Below, one piece after another: positions 51,805 to 63,468 of a stretch of DNA of 64,000 nucleotides. The notes under the pieces were generated by a model. That model made no database searches. It saw nothing but the letters and a program-made list of their open reading frames with translations, and had not been told where the DNA came from. Each line of letters opens with the position of its first letter. Within the stretch, counting starts at the first letter, position 1. Where the stretch lies: the NCBI GenBank assembly GCA_009767595.1, contig VSDK01028395.1, positions 513,733 through 577,732 on the forward strand, in the 5' to 3' direction. The DNA comes from Symbiodinium kawagutii (lineage: Eukaryota > Sar > Dinophyceae > Suessiales > Symbiodiniaceae). The position numbers were made by a program, and so were the translations under genes.

Positions 51805-54203
51805 TGACAGTCACCTACGCAAAGCCAAGTCTTTCTCATCAAAAATTGGTCCAGTTCAACTCTCGAGGTTCGACTTGGACGTGAGGTCCACTGTGAGGAG
51901 CAACCTCCAGGAGCTAACGTCGTCGTTTTGGGAACGGCGCCACAGAGCTAAGACTTCGTTATAGTTCCAATCATCGCGACTCCCTGCACTGGCCAATCAT
52001 CGCGCCCAGCACTGGCCAAGTGACTGTGCTAAGCCAAACGTTCTCGGGAGAGGTAGCCATCTGGTCATCACAACTGGCGCGTCGCAGCGAGGTGTCGACT
52101 TTGAGGCTTTCACTGGACGATTTCCATAGAGTTTGGAGATCAACAGGAGTTGCAACAGTTCAAACTAATGGACAATAGTGATTGATAATGGTGATATAAT
52201 AGTGATTGATAATAGTGATTGATAATGGTTGATAATAGTTTGTCAAAATGCAACTTTTTTGAAATTGCCCACTATTGGTTCCTACCTTGGAGGACTCCAA
52301 ATGACCAGACATCAAAAACGGACAGGAACTCCAGTTCACATGTGCATGTCTTCAACAAATGCAATCATATGACATGGATTGACATGTTTGTGGGTCAAAC
52401 CTAGTGAAACTGTTGGGATGCTGATTGACGTGGCTGGGGGTCAAGACTAGGCTGTTGGGATCTTACGCCATTGGTTGCTTCATCTTGACCCATTGACCGC
52501 CCACATGGATGCCCACACTCAGCACCTCCCGTGGGAGCTGTCAAGGTGCAGCCGGCGCTTGGAGGCGGCTCATTGCAGCCATGGCAGCGGGAGACCGCTG
52601 CTGGAAGCTGTCTACGTTGTGGAGCCTATGATCTCCATACGTCTGTGCCATGTGTGTGTGAACGTCTATACAGCGTGTGTGTGGGTGTCTACATATCTAA
52701 AGATTATACATATTGATATATTGTAACTTTAGTTACTGTAACATGTGTAGATATGTACGTGCATACATGTGCATACCAACAATCTTGTTCTTGACTTGCC
52801 ATGAGGTAAACCCATGAAAAAACGAGCACAGCCTACGTTCCAAATCGCTCCTACGCATGTCTCACATTGCCAGCTGGCTCAACGGTAAAAATGACTGGGC
52901 GGACTCAGGGCTGTGGATGGCCCCAATATATGGACCAGTTTCTTGACGTCGACACGAACGACCGCCGCGACCGCTTCTGGGCCTTAAATCTGCAGCGAAG
53001 CCAGCAGCCCAGTCCAGCATAGAAGAATTCGGAGGAAAATCCAGCATTCCAATCATGCATTAACTTGATTAATCACCATCGGTTCTAGTGCTACTGATAC
53101 CACATTCATTCAGCCCCATCAACCTACATCAACCACTACAGACTAGCCATCATTGAGGGCTGTCCAGGCACAGCAAGTGAGTTCGCTCCTTTTCTGACGG
53201 TCGCCACTTAAACCAACGACTTTTTGTCGCAGAGATTTAAACTCCTCATGCCGTCCCGCGATCCACCGGTGACCAGCTGTGATCTAGCATCAGGATGAAG
53301 ACAGTCGGATACATCGCTACTCAAACCAACAGAGCATAGTCAAGAGGTATTCCCATGATGATTGACAACGCGTAGTTTGTGATCTATCCGGTCTATCCAA
53401 GCTATGATCATCTTGGCGGTACCAGTTACTACAAGAAACACATCTTGCTGTGATGCTGACTATTCTTGAACCTTTGGTGAGCCATGATTTAGAGTGAACA
53501 ATCCACAATGATCACCATGATTCTGAACAGGATAAGCTGGTGATCCTAAATGATGGCTTATCCTAAATCATGGCTTATCCATAATGACCAGCTTGTTAGG
53601 ATAGGCCACTGGTGATGATTATCAAGCTGCGATCGTTGATCATAAGCTACAGGAACTACGCTTTGACAACAGTCATCAGTCCCTAAGCTTTAACAAACAA
53701 AGCCACTGCTATGTTCACAGATCATTCATATGACGGCTGATGATAGTTGATGATGGTGAATAATGGTTAAAAGTGGTTAATCAACATGGATCATCATTAA
53801 ACCCCGTCAGAAAAGCATTATCTATCATCAATCATTGTCCATCATTTACCATTACTCCCCATACAGTAGTCACTACCAACTATATTTCAGCCATCATTCA
53901 GCATCATCAACCATCATTCACCATCATCAACTATCATCAGCCATCATTGACCACTTTTAACCATTATTAACCATAAATAACCAGCATGAATCATCATGAA
54001 CCACTACAGTCCATATATCAATCATCATCAATCATCATTCACCATCATTAACAATTATCAACCATCATTAGTCATCATCAACCACCATTAACCACCATTA
54101 ATCATCATTGACCATCATCAATCATCAATAATCATCATAAGGTCTTGTTGTTAACCTCTTCAACACCATTGTTGCCACCAGTGATCCTATGGCGTCACCC
54201 AAG
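51805..54203. other. Non-coding stretch with ATCATCAACC tract
   Basis: No gene recognised. A GC-rich patch at 52500-52640 is open on the plus strand without a domain. From about 53730 to 54140 the DNA is a diverged CATCATCAACCATCATTCAC-type tract. Around 53541-53600 there is a local ATGGCTTATCC repeat. Confidence 0.45.
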
Positions 54204-54317
54204 GCATCGCCGCGGAACAGCAGCAAGACAAGAGCCCCATGACTGTCAGGGCCAGAAATATCCTGGGAGGCGCCACGCCCGGGATGGCAGGACAGCCAGT
54301 GATTGATTGGTCTGATG
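54204..54317 (+). CDS. Candidate plus-strand exon
   Basis: A GC-rich island inside AT-rich repeats. After CACCCAAG|G the plus frame reads IAAEQQQDKSPMTVRARNIL then GGATPGMAGQPVIDWSDG, and ends at a good GAT-G|GTAAGAAG donor. The phase is +2 at the start. An in-frame TGA lies just upstream, so the exon cannot extend further left. No family recognised. If real, it is one of few plus-strand exons in the window. Confidence 0.35.
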
Positions 54318-55704
54318 GTAAGAAGCAGTGGCTAATGATCAGAATAGTTCGTTATAGTGGTGAGTTATAGCGGCTAATGATCATAGTGGTTAGGTATAGT
54401 TGAAAATAAGCCGTTCCAAGAGTGTTAGTTAATCAAGCAGCCTCTTTTGAATACTAGTGCAAACGAAAAATGTTAACACCACCAGCCACCTGATTCATGT
54501 TCAACCATTACGTCACTACGAACTGACTAAGGGCAACCCTGGGGCCACCCTGTAGTTCTACCCATTCAATCAACGAAGCATTCAGTTCGAGTCATTCACT
54601 TATGAGATAAGTTTCTTCATCAAGTCACCCAATTGCAGATACCATCAGGTGCAAGGAGAAGAGCAGTTGGTGGTACTGACAAGTCCGTTACAGCAAACAT
54701 CAAGGTCTTCACTTCAGGAAGGCATGCTTCGAAACTGTCTCAAAGTGTAGGTTAACACGCTGATGTTTTCTGACATGGGGTTTCCCGGAAATGCATGGTT
54801 TCCTTCTTGAAAGAAATGATAACATAGAATTGTTGGTTTTGGGGCTAAAAATATTTATAGACAATCACCTATACCCACATAGACATTTTGTGTAGGTGTG
54901 CTATGCTCACCAAGATGACAGTCAATGGTACCACATCTGTCAAAGATTTGAAATATCTTGTACATTTACACTGTGGAGTTGAAATCACTATACAAAATTC
55001 TGCTGTTTGGAAGGGCATGTGATTTGGGTGGTCGGAAAAAAATCAACCTCCAGCATATCCTGCTTTCTCTTTCAGTACTGCCACAACCATTTTTCCACCA
55101 ATTAAGTTGTTGAACATGCCGGTCGCTTGGCTTCCCATGATTCACCAGAGTTTACTTGTGGGCTTTTCCACTTCTATTCTCATAACCCTCGCTTACACAT
55201 TGGGCAGCGTCCCAGTCAGTGCCAACCACTCATGGCTACTTGGGAAAACTTGGTCTGGTCCCTGAGTTGTACCGGCTTGTCTTTGCATGGCCTGTAGGCA
55301 AATAATTCTTGGCCTGGAGGCTGCCGGCACACTCGTGTCGCTGGCGTTGGTCATGGTCCTACCTACGGAGAGTAGATCATGGATAGTGAACATCTTCGTG
55401 GTGCCGCTGCAGGGCTATGCCACACCCAGTACTGTCCCTTTGCCAAAGATCTTCTTCGACGTAAGCTGCAATGCCTCTTCCTCCTCGGTCATCAGACTGA
55501 CCTGTAGGGGCAGGACAACTCCGTCGGCGATTACGTGGAAGGACGGCAATCCCACCTATGCAGAGGCTGCTCCAGCAAAATTGTGGGATCCAGTACCAAA
55601 GATCACTAGCATTTCTATGGAAAAAATCAGGCCTCGCAAAGCATGATTTAATGATAGTGTCCCCAAGCTACTGCTGGTTTGCCTGTCGAATATGACTAAA
55701 TTTG
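54318..55704. other. Non-coding stretch
   Basis: No gene recognised with confidence. A 119-codon plus-strand frame (55287-55646) starts with a hydrophobic stretch (AAGTLVSLALVMVLP) that could be a membrane segment, but splice signals are unclear. Confidence 0.35.
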
Positions 55705-56110
55705 GGGGGATGGCTGGGGTGCCATCATTGATAAACTTCAGTATACATATAGTACTACACATCTTGCAGATACGCCTTTTTTTACATGAAACATAGATTC
55801 TAACATATTTCTTGTATCATGATTGTGCGTTGTACGGTAACATTCTGCTTGGTATTCAAACCATGTAAGCATTTTGTGCAGCATATTAAACAATATATAT
55901 ATATATAGGGGGATGGCTGGGGTGCCATCATTGATAAACTTCAGTATACATATAGTACTACACATCTTGCAGATACGCCTTTTTTTACATGAAACATAGA
56001 TTCTAACATATTTCTTGTATCATGATTGTGCGTTGTACGGTAACATTCTGCTTGGTATTCAAACCATGTAAGCATTTTGTGCAGCATATTAAACAATATA
56101 TATATATATG
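55705..56110. repeat. Two tandem copies of a ~202-bp unit
   Basis: 55706-55907 and 55908-56109 match by eye, from GGGGGATGGCTGGGGTGCC to AAACAATATATATATATA. The junctions lie in a G-run and a TA microsatellite, which may have mediated the duplication. Confidence 0.85.
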
Positions 56111-56862
56111 TGGGTGTGTTCTTTTGAATTCAATAACTATGTATATATGTGTATATCTATATATACCAGGTATCCAAAAATGTTCTTTTCACGGTCAACA
56201 TTCGCGCTGCAGTGCCTTCATCTGCCGTGCCATGGCAAGAGTTTTGTTGTTCTCGTCGTCGACGACTCGTTGAAACTTGTAGCACATCACACCAGCCTTG
56301 AAGATGAGACTAGGGGAAACAACACTGGGAAGGAGTGGTTCTTATCGTTCATGTAATGACACTAATGGTACATATTGTGTAAATATGTTGTTATCATGGT
56401 AAAGTATTGGTGAAAAGTGGTTCATAATGAAAAATGGTTGGTCATGTTGCAACTGCTCCTGACTTTGGGATGCTGGAGGGCAATGGTCTTCCCATCATGG
56501 ACCATGAGAATCCTATACCAGGCAGATGGGAGTCGATTGCCCAGCAAGAATTTCCAGTGGCTCGTTTCTATCACCGAAATCTGCATCCATTCCAAGTGTC
56601 CTGATGTCGCCTGCTCCAGCTGCTGGTGCTGACTGTCTTATCAGTGCGAAATGTAACTCAAACCAAGCGCCAAAGTGTCCAAGAGCAATCGCTGGTTTAG
56701 TCCATCCCTCTATTGTATCCCATAAACTTGGACACATCTGTGTACCAGTACATCTAATGATCACTATATGTTTTAGTCCGTCCGTCTACTGTATCCCTTC
56801 AAATTGCTTGGGAACATCTGGACTCATCCGCCCATCGATTCTGGCGTTACATCGCTTGCCAG

Positions 56863-57062
56863 TGGAGACGCCACCAGCTGCCAGGCAGGTGCCGTGCCCG
56901 GCTGTGCCCGGCGTCCCCGCGTCAAGACACCATGAGGCCGCTGATGAGGCATTCGGCCACAGCATCTTCATGGAACAGAACCTGGCACCGATCCAACCAG
57001 TGGCAGTGCGGCCAATCCACCGAGTTGTCACCACTGTGTGGTTAATAATCTGCTTAGCAATG
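56863..57062 (+). CDS. Candidate plus-strand exon (antisense alternative exists)
   Basis: The plus frame after GCTTGCCAG|TG reads VETPPAARQVPCPAVPG, then HEAADEAFGHSIFMEQNLAP and PVAVRPIHRVVTTVW. It ends at a perfect AATG|GTGAGT donor. On the minus strand a short alternative also looks coding: GGTGCCAG|GTT reading VLFHEDAVAECLISGLM before GTGTCT. I cannot decide between them; the plus donor is the stronger splice signal. Family unknown. Confidence 0.3.
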
Positions 57063-57739
57063 GTGAGTCGTGGCTAGTAGTACTTGATAGTGCTGGTCAA
57101 TATCTGGTATGTTGGTAAGCTGTCAGGATGGTCATGATTGTTACTGACTAAGAATGGACGAGAGTGGTGAATCACATGCAATCAGAAATAAAGCCGGCTA
57201 ACAGTCGTTAGTTCTGATTCGTACCAACACAATGGTTAGTGATGCTGAAAAATACCAATGTGATAAAGCTAATAAGCTGCTGAATGATGCTCAATCATGA
57301 TTAGTAATAGTTGACAATGTTTCATGATGCTGAGAAATCTTTGATGCTGGCTCCAAAACTGATCAATGATTATTATATATGGATGGTACTGGTCCATGAT
57401 GCTTAAAAAGCCATTAATGATAGTACTAAACACTGATAAGGAAATACATCATCTTAGCCATGCTCATTGATCACTTGATTATCTTTCGATTAATAGTGCA
57501 CTTAGTAGTGGTTACTGGTCAGGGAAGAACTGCACGAGGCTGTGGCAAAAGATTGCAAAGTACAAAACCCAAGGAGAAGAAGGGTGGCTGTGATGCATGG
57601 ATGACAGAGCAATCCACAAAAAGAGCAACAGGCGGCAGGAATCTGTCTATTCGTTTCTGTGTCCATCGGTCTGACTGTCTGTCTACCTGTGTACCTCTCT
57701 GTCTATCTGTCCAACTGTCTACCCACCTATTCATCTAGA

Positions 57740-57796
<57 letters not shown>

Positions 57797-58958
57797 GACA
57801 TCTCATCTGAGAGGCTACCTGCTGCGACTTTCCATAAGTCGGATGTTTGACTTCCAAATTTCTTCGAATGAAGCTGATTAATGATGGATTTCGAAGAAAC
57901 AGCAGCCACTCAGTAATGGTGGATTGTTCTCAGTAACGCTTCGCAATATGCAGCAATAGCAAATGAGGGGTTGATGCCGGTTACTAATGGCTAATAGCGG
58001 TTCACAATGCATGCTAGGAAGTTGGCCAATGGTGTTGACTCTGGAAGGCTGCTGCTAGAAATAGCGAATGATGCTAACTACATGATAGTTAGTGCGATTG
58101 GTAGTACTTGGCATTGGCAAATGGTGGTTACTAGTGGCCAATGAAAGGTAATAAACTGGTGCTGATTATGATCTGTCATCATGGTTGACAATGTTTCAGA
58201 ATTGGTATCTGGGGGTGGGGGGTTAATCATTGCTAAATATGGATAGTAGTGGTTTGCAATGTTTGGCAGTTTGGCGCTTTGGCACCTTGGCAGTGTCTTC
58301 AAATTATCTTTCATGGGTAATAAACTACTCATTGATGGTTGATTATAGTTTGGAATGGCGAGTAAGGGCGAACCACGGTCAATCAAATCCATCATATTAG
58401 CAAATAAGCTGGTTGGCAATAGGTTGTTGTGATTCGTAACGGTTGATATTGCATGATGATGCTGAATAGAATAGTTTCCAATCATGGACATCAAATTCTA
58501 GCTAGTAATCAATAGTCAGTAATGGCTAATATTATGGCTCATCACCAAGTAACATAATCAGTCATTGTTTTTAATCTAATTGTTGTGATGAATTGTCAAC
58601 AATGATCGGGTGATGGTGGTGCATACATGTGTACACTGGTTACCAGAGCTTGATAAATGAGTTAGATGCTTAGTGATACTTGTCCCTTCTCAAAAAGATG
58701 TTGAACAAGGAAGCAGTGATGGTTGATAGTCACGATTCACAGTTCTCAATGAGCTCTCTTAACAATTCGTTTATCTCTGGGATGGGACATTCAAACCTAG
58801 TTTGACTTCGAACTGGTAGCCTCCACATAAAACCTGCTGCAACGGTTCATAAATTTTGACACACCCAAATCAATGTTCTTGGTACATGGTCAACTAGTAT
58901 TGGTTTCTACCAGTAAACTCCAGTAAGACTGGTGTGTGATGCGCTGTTCTCGTTGCAC
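57063..58958. other. Non-coding stretch with simple repeats
   Basis: No gene recognised. It holds a TATC microsatellite (57738-57797) preceded by TGTCTGTC-rich sequence, and a long diverged TAATGATGGTTGA-type tract (57230-58650). Confidence 0.5.
57738..57797. repeat. TATC microsatellite
   Basis: About 15 perfect copies of the tetranucleotide ATCT/TATC. Confidence 0.95.
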
Positions 58959-59045
58959 CACTCCCGAGCCACCCCTTGACAACAAAGGCACCAGAAGACC
59001 AGCCGTCAAAGCTCCAAGAGTGGCCCCAAGTCGGCTTCCTTTCAC
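58959..59045 (-). CDS. Candidate 29-codon exon with hydrophobic helix
   Basis: Minus-strand acceptor TTGGCTGCAG|GTG and donor GTG|GTGCAA enclose exactly 29 codons, phase 0 at both ends. They read VKGSRLGATLGALTAGLLVP then LLSRGGSGV. The Gly/Ala/Leu-rich centre fits a membrane helix flanked by basic residues. It belongs to a cluster of minus-strand, mostly phase-0 candidate exons between 58.9 and 61.0 kb. Confidence 0.45.
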
Positions 59046-59509
59046 CTGCAGCCAAACGTTCACAGGACCCGCGTCTTTTAGACAGAAACCCAGAAACCAG
59101 CCACCTGCAATGGTTCATATTGGCAAACCACCAATCTTGAGGGTACCCATTGTGGACACAGTGGGAGCTCGATGGTTTTGAGGTCCATACAGCTTCTGGA
59201 TTCGCTTGGACTGAATGTGTTGCAACTGAAGCAAGACATACATCAACATGCGACTCGTCTGCTGCGTGGTCTCCGGTCTTTCATTCCACTGGGATGTGCA
59301 GAGGGGGCAAGATCCGATGGACTGTTGCTGTCTCTCGTTTGTCGATACAATGCGTTTGGTTTCCAGAGCTGATACTACACTTGCAGATACTGAGAGTCAT
59401 TCACTTGCACTGTACGTAATCTACGAAGGTACTACGAATGTACCTATGGATTCCAGCTGGAAACCCTGCATTCCTCGCCCCAAAATCCTCAGCCAACAGC
59501 AGTTCTTTG

Positions 59510-59604
59510 CATCCAAGGCGCCAGCGCGTACATGGCCGCCAGCACGGTGGCAAGCGCATAGGCCAGGGGCATCAGCCGCAGAGCAGCACCCAGGGAAGCC
59601 ATGG
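59510..59604 (-). CDS. Candidate exon: signal-anchor or membrane helix
   Basis: The minus strand after CTGCACAG|CC reads MASLGAALRLMPLAYALATV then LAAMYALAPWMQ, in a GC-rich island (59505-59605). This would be a signal peptide or a membrane helix; the Met could even be a start codon. No certain donor (a GCAAAG site is possible, since dinoflagellates accept GC donors). The opposite strand carries a good CAG|GTGAGC donor and an open but Trp/His/Pro-rich frame, which looks less like protein. Confidence 0.4.
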
Positions 59605-59669
59605 CTGTGCAGGTGAGCTGCGATCAAGCGGTGAGGATGTAATCTGGATGTGTAAACCCAACAAGAATC

Positions 59670-59745
59670 TTGGGGGTATCATCTGAAAATCTTGGGGCCA
59701 TCATCTGAAAATCTTGGGGTCATCATCTGAAAACCTTGGGGCTAT
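59670..59745. repeat. 22-bp tandem repeat
   Basis: Four degenerate copies of GAAAATCTTGGGGTCATCATCT. Confidence 0.85.
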
Positions 59746-60425
59746 CACCTGTAAACCCATTTGACTTGAAAAGAATAAAACCGTGCGTTTCTGAAACTCG
59801 AGGGGTGATCCAAGAAACTCTAGTGGATGGAGAGGTTATCCATGGGTATCCTCACCATGTTTAAGCATTTCATACCGCGTTTGGCAGGTTTTCTTACGGC
59901 GAGATAGGTTCGGAGCATCACTGGTGGTGCTGCCATTTCACTTAGAGGCTCAGCTGCTGAGCTGGCGATCCGAACAGTCTGTTGATCAGACTAACCATGG
60001 AAGTACTGAAGTACTCCATTCCTCTTTTTAGAGACTATATATGACTATAGATATTTAGAGAGTATGTGTGATTTGTATAGATTATAGATTGTTCAAGTTT
60101 TTCAGATCTGAGATTTGTTTAGAGATTAGAGCTATCACAAACCACCTTGCCACAGAAACGGGATGAATTGGGCGTTGCTCATGGTGGCACCCTGGAACCC
60201 CAGTGCTGTGATTTCCAAGAACGGTGGTCTTTGTAGATAGTGGTTCTTCTCCTCAAACATATCAATTGTATCCTGTGCATGCACTTACATATAGGTATAA
60301 TATACATGCAAAAATATATTTTTACATACATGAACCTGTATCAGTATATATATATATATATACACTATATACGCATCACTTTGGGATGGTCTGGAGCTGG
60401 CTGATACATAGCACTCCCAAGACAC

Positions 60426-60479
60426 CATCTCAAAGTTCCTCCCCAGTTTGGGGGTTCGGCGAAAAGCCATGGTCATTTC
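60426..60479 (-). CDS. Candidate 18-codon (or 24-codon) exon
   Basis: Minus-strand acceptor ACAAGCCAG|GAA in phase 0, then EMTMAFRRTPKLGRNFEM to an ATG|GTGTCT donor. A later donor TAT|GTATCA would add VSWECY. No domain is visible. Its strand and phase agree with the neighbouring exons at 58.96, 60.6 and 60.9 kb. Confidence 0.4.
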
Positions 60480-60612
60480 CTGGCTTGTGCCATCAGGGAG
60501 ATATCAAGAACAACCTATAATTGCCACTGCACCCAAACCAAGTAGGCAATGAGTCAAGGACGATAATAAACATGATAAATATGTCATGCCTCGGCCGAGT
60601 GTCCTGTCTTAC

Positions 60613-60696
60613 ACTGGTTGTAGATGCAACTCTTCCCCATTCACCACTCGACCACCATCCACCCTTGGGGTCGACCACCCGTCTTGCCACTTTCTC
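60613..60696 (-). CDS. Candidate 28-codon exon
   Basis: A minus-strand acceptor TTATTTTGCAG|GAG and a strong donor CCAGT|GTAAGA enclose exactly 28 codons, phase 0 at both ends: EKVARRVVDPKGGWWSSGEW then GRVASTTS. Both splice sites are good matches. No family recognised. Immediately upstream, beyond the acceptor, an open hydrophobic frame (IGFVAIIVVMICAG) is probably intronic. Confidence 0.5.
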
Positions 60697-60856
60697 CTGC
60701 AAAATAACGCGTCCCGCGCAAATCATCACAACTATTATAGCCACGAATCCAATCAGCATAGTGGTACTTAGCCACCGTTATTACCAGGATGATAGTTGCA
60801 CTGTTGCAGATTTTGTTGTTAAGTCATGTTGGCTAACCTCAGCTATAACGACTGAC

Positions 60857-61012
60857 CTCAGTCATTGCTGCCATCACCCACCCGTTCAATCCTTTTGGAT
60901 GCAGGGTCCATGGTCCCGTCCAAAGATTGGGCGGGCCCAACTTCACACTGTTCACACCTCGTGAGACGCAGAATAGGTATGGCTCAAAAACGTGAACTTC
61001 CACCTTCTTGAC
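60857..61012 (-). CDS. Candidate 52-codon exon
   Basis: Between acceptor TTCCAGAG|GTC and donor GAG|GTCAGT on the minus strand lie exactly 52 codons, phase 0 at both ends: VKKVEVHVFEPYLFCVSRGV, then KLGPPNLWTGPWTLHPKG and WVMAAMTE. The peptide is mixed and protein-like, with conserved-looking Trp/Pro/Gly. It would be the first detected exon of the 58.9-61.0 kb gene. Family not recognised. Confidence 0.5.
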
Positions 61013-63289
61013 CTCTGGAAATCTCACTTGAACCTACCAACGGACCAACCAACCTACTTCGAAACCGCAGAAACGTGCCCGTTGGACGTTCAATTGAGCC
61101 ATGCCTAGATATTTTGAGCATCTTTGAGCAAGGTTCATGGTTAGTCACTGAGGTCATCCCAGACCATGTGGACACTGTAAGGGGATGTCGATGTACCTTG
61201 ACTACAAGCCTGCTCTGGAACACTAATGTCCTGATGTTGGCAATGAATTAATAACCCCTTATATAACAGCTTGAGCAATATAGTTAAAGAGTTTCAAAAA
61301 TGAATGATCATGAAAGTAATAAGCAAAATTACTCATATCACGCCTTAATTGTTTGAAACAAATAAAAAACACCTTGCGTTAGCGGTACTGATATGTGTCC
61401 TATTGTTTTTGAGGTTGAATGATGCATAAAAGTGAACCGTGACAGCAAAATGACCTCATGACCTCCAGCCACGAAACTTGAAGATGGCCCCCAAAGAAGC
61501 CAGCGGCACGAACCAGGGGCTACGCGGTTACGGGTCACCTGTTGTAGAGTATCGACCCCACAATGAACAACGAGTTCCTTCCCTAGGCGTTTCCCAAAAG
61601 TAGCTTAGATGCTTCTGAGAAGTCAATTCCCATGGGAGAGCGGAGGACTTCACTGGATTGGTTTAGGGAGTCTCCTTGGATTGAAAACAAATAGGTGCTT
61701 CCCCTCGCTGACAGATTTGCAGCATCGTGTTTGCCTGCAAAGAAAAGGTGCTACACGGTCAGTTGAAAAAAATACTTCTGCTTTCAGTGCCAAGAACCAT
61801 CTGCCAGAGGGAAAGCAAGTTTCAACTACTTTCTCCAGCTGCGCAGTCCTGCAACAAAACAACTTTGTTTGTTTTGTGGTCACAGGCACTTGTTTCGCTG
61901 TGGACATGATGCTATCAGCACGCAAAGTATGCAACATCAATAGAACTATAGAACCTAGATGAACCAAATAGAACCAAGCCCAAACATCCCAACAGTTGGC
62001 CCATACCGCGGGGAAAGCTCGGGGAAAGCTCTGGGAAAGTCAGAAAGTCAGCTGCAAATCATCGAGTGCAACTTGCTTCAACTCAACTCTGGAGGCAACT
62101 GTGACGGCTTGAATCATTGCAGCTGCCCTTGCAGCCACACGCCACTACACAGCAGCCGCTCGTGGGCGCTTCAAAAAAAATCACAGGTCACAGCAGGTCA
62201 AAGCAGCGAAGATCTCAGAATGGCTGGCTGCAGCTGCTGGGTCAGGTTTTACAACCCAAACTTCAGCTGTGAGCAGTTAGCGATGGATTAGAGCAAGGCG
62301 TGGCTGTTAGCAGCCATCCATGTTAAGCAAAAAACCGTAGTTGACATGAATGGCTGTGAAAAGCTACCCCTTCGTGGATACTACCAGGATGATCAGACCA
62401 AACGAGTTTTTCAATAGGAAACTACCTTCCAACCCTATTTGGAGGAGTCTATCTGAGCCTCCAGCAGTGCAGGCTAAATAGGAATGCGATTGAATCTAAG
62501 AATGTTAGGATTTTAATCCTGTTAAATGAGAGGAATCCTTTTCAACCTATCGAATGAGTTCTGGGTGCTAATAGGATTCCCCTAGGGAATGGCCACTTTG
62601 ACTGGCATTTCCCAAGCCAGGGGCGCGAATCGCCAGTCCTGATATCTAGTAGTGAGAAGATACTACTCGTGAAGGTCATGCATGCTAGTAATTGGCAAAA
62701 CCGACTTGGCCAAAGCAACTTTCTCAATTCATGTTTATTTATTCCCAAACAACTTTCTCAATTCAAGTTTATTTCTTAAGGCAATTCCAAACGACATAAA
62801 ATGACCAACAGTGGCTACTTCATGAGCTTCCTTCACAAGTTCTGTGATCTGACCCCACCCAAGTGGAACACCCTCGAAGTCTCGTGGAGGACTGCGGCAC
62901 TGAAGAGTGAAAAATATGAAGCCACAATCTGGATGAACCTGGTTGCAACGTTTCGACCTGGAACAACAATGCTTGGCCATCCTGGTCTTTACCTCCAACA
63001 GATTCAAAAAAGGATGCCTTTCACCCTTCGGGTTCTTGACTGTTCTTAATGTACATAATGGGAGATCTATAGATACCTAAACACCCCGTATTTGATGATA
63101 AATGAACTAGCTCTTCATGGGTAAACAGTGGGTGGTTGATCCCTATGAAGCCATCATCAACAGCCATCAACCCTTTCGCTGCTTTTGATCCCCTAGTATT
63201 GACCATAAAGAGCTGGATCTCCCGTTAAGCAGTTGCCTCCCATGGATGAACCTCCCATGGATGAACCAGATTCTTGGACCCCTACCTAC
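61013..63289. other. Stretch with weak coding signal at 61.6-62.0 kb
   Basis: Both strands are open for over 100 codons at 61609-61967. The minus frame (AQLEKVVETCFPSGRWFLAL) and the plus frame have no known domain. A local tandem repeat CAACTTTCTCAATTCA lies at about 62718-62763. No other feature is seen. Confidence 0.35.
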
Positions 63290-63468
63290 CATATGCCATT
63301 CCCAGCAGCACCACTTGGTTTCAGCTTCGCCTCAGGTGGCTTTCTTCGGAGCTCTTGAAGCATCTCCTTGCGTCGCGTCGCCGTGTCATCCCCAAGGCTT
63401 CCCCCGTGTGGTCCGCGCGGTCCTTCGTCCTCGCCAATCCAATTGGCCAAGGTCTTTAGCGTCCTCAC
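63290..63468 (-). CDS. Candidate exon, charged protein
   Basis: A GC-rich island. The minus frame reads VRTLKTLANWIGEDEGPRGP, then SLGDDTATRRKEMLQELRRK and PPEAKLKPSGAAGNGI, ending at a good ATG|GTAGGT donor (exon end 63290). A likely acceptor is GGCGAG|GAC at 63429, which would shorten the exon. Highly charged and probably helical; no known domain. Confidence 0.45.

Noticed and set aside
55287-55646. 119-codon plus-strand frame with a hydrophobic start
   Set aside because: It is open, but no splice pair, domain or matching neighbour supports it. Too weak to list as a gene.
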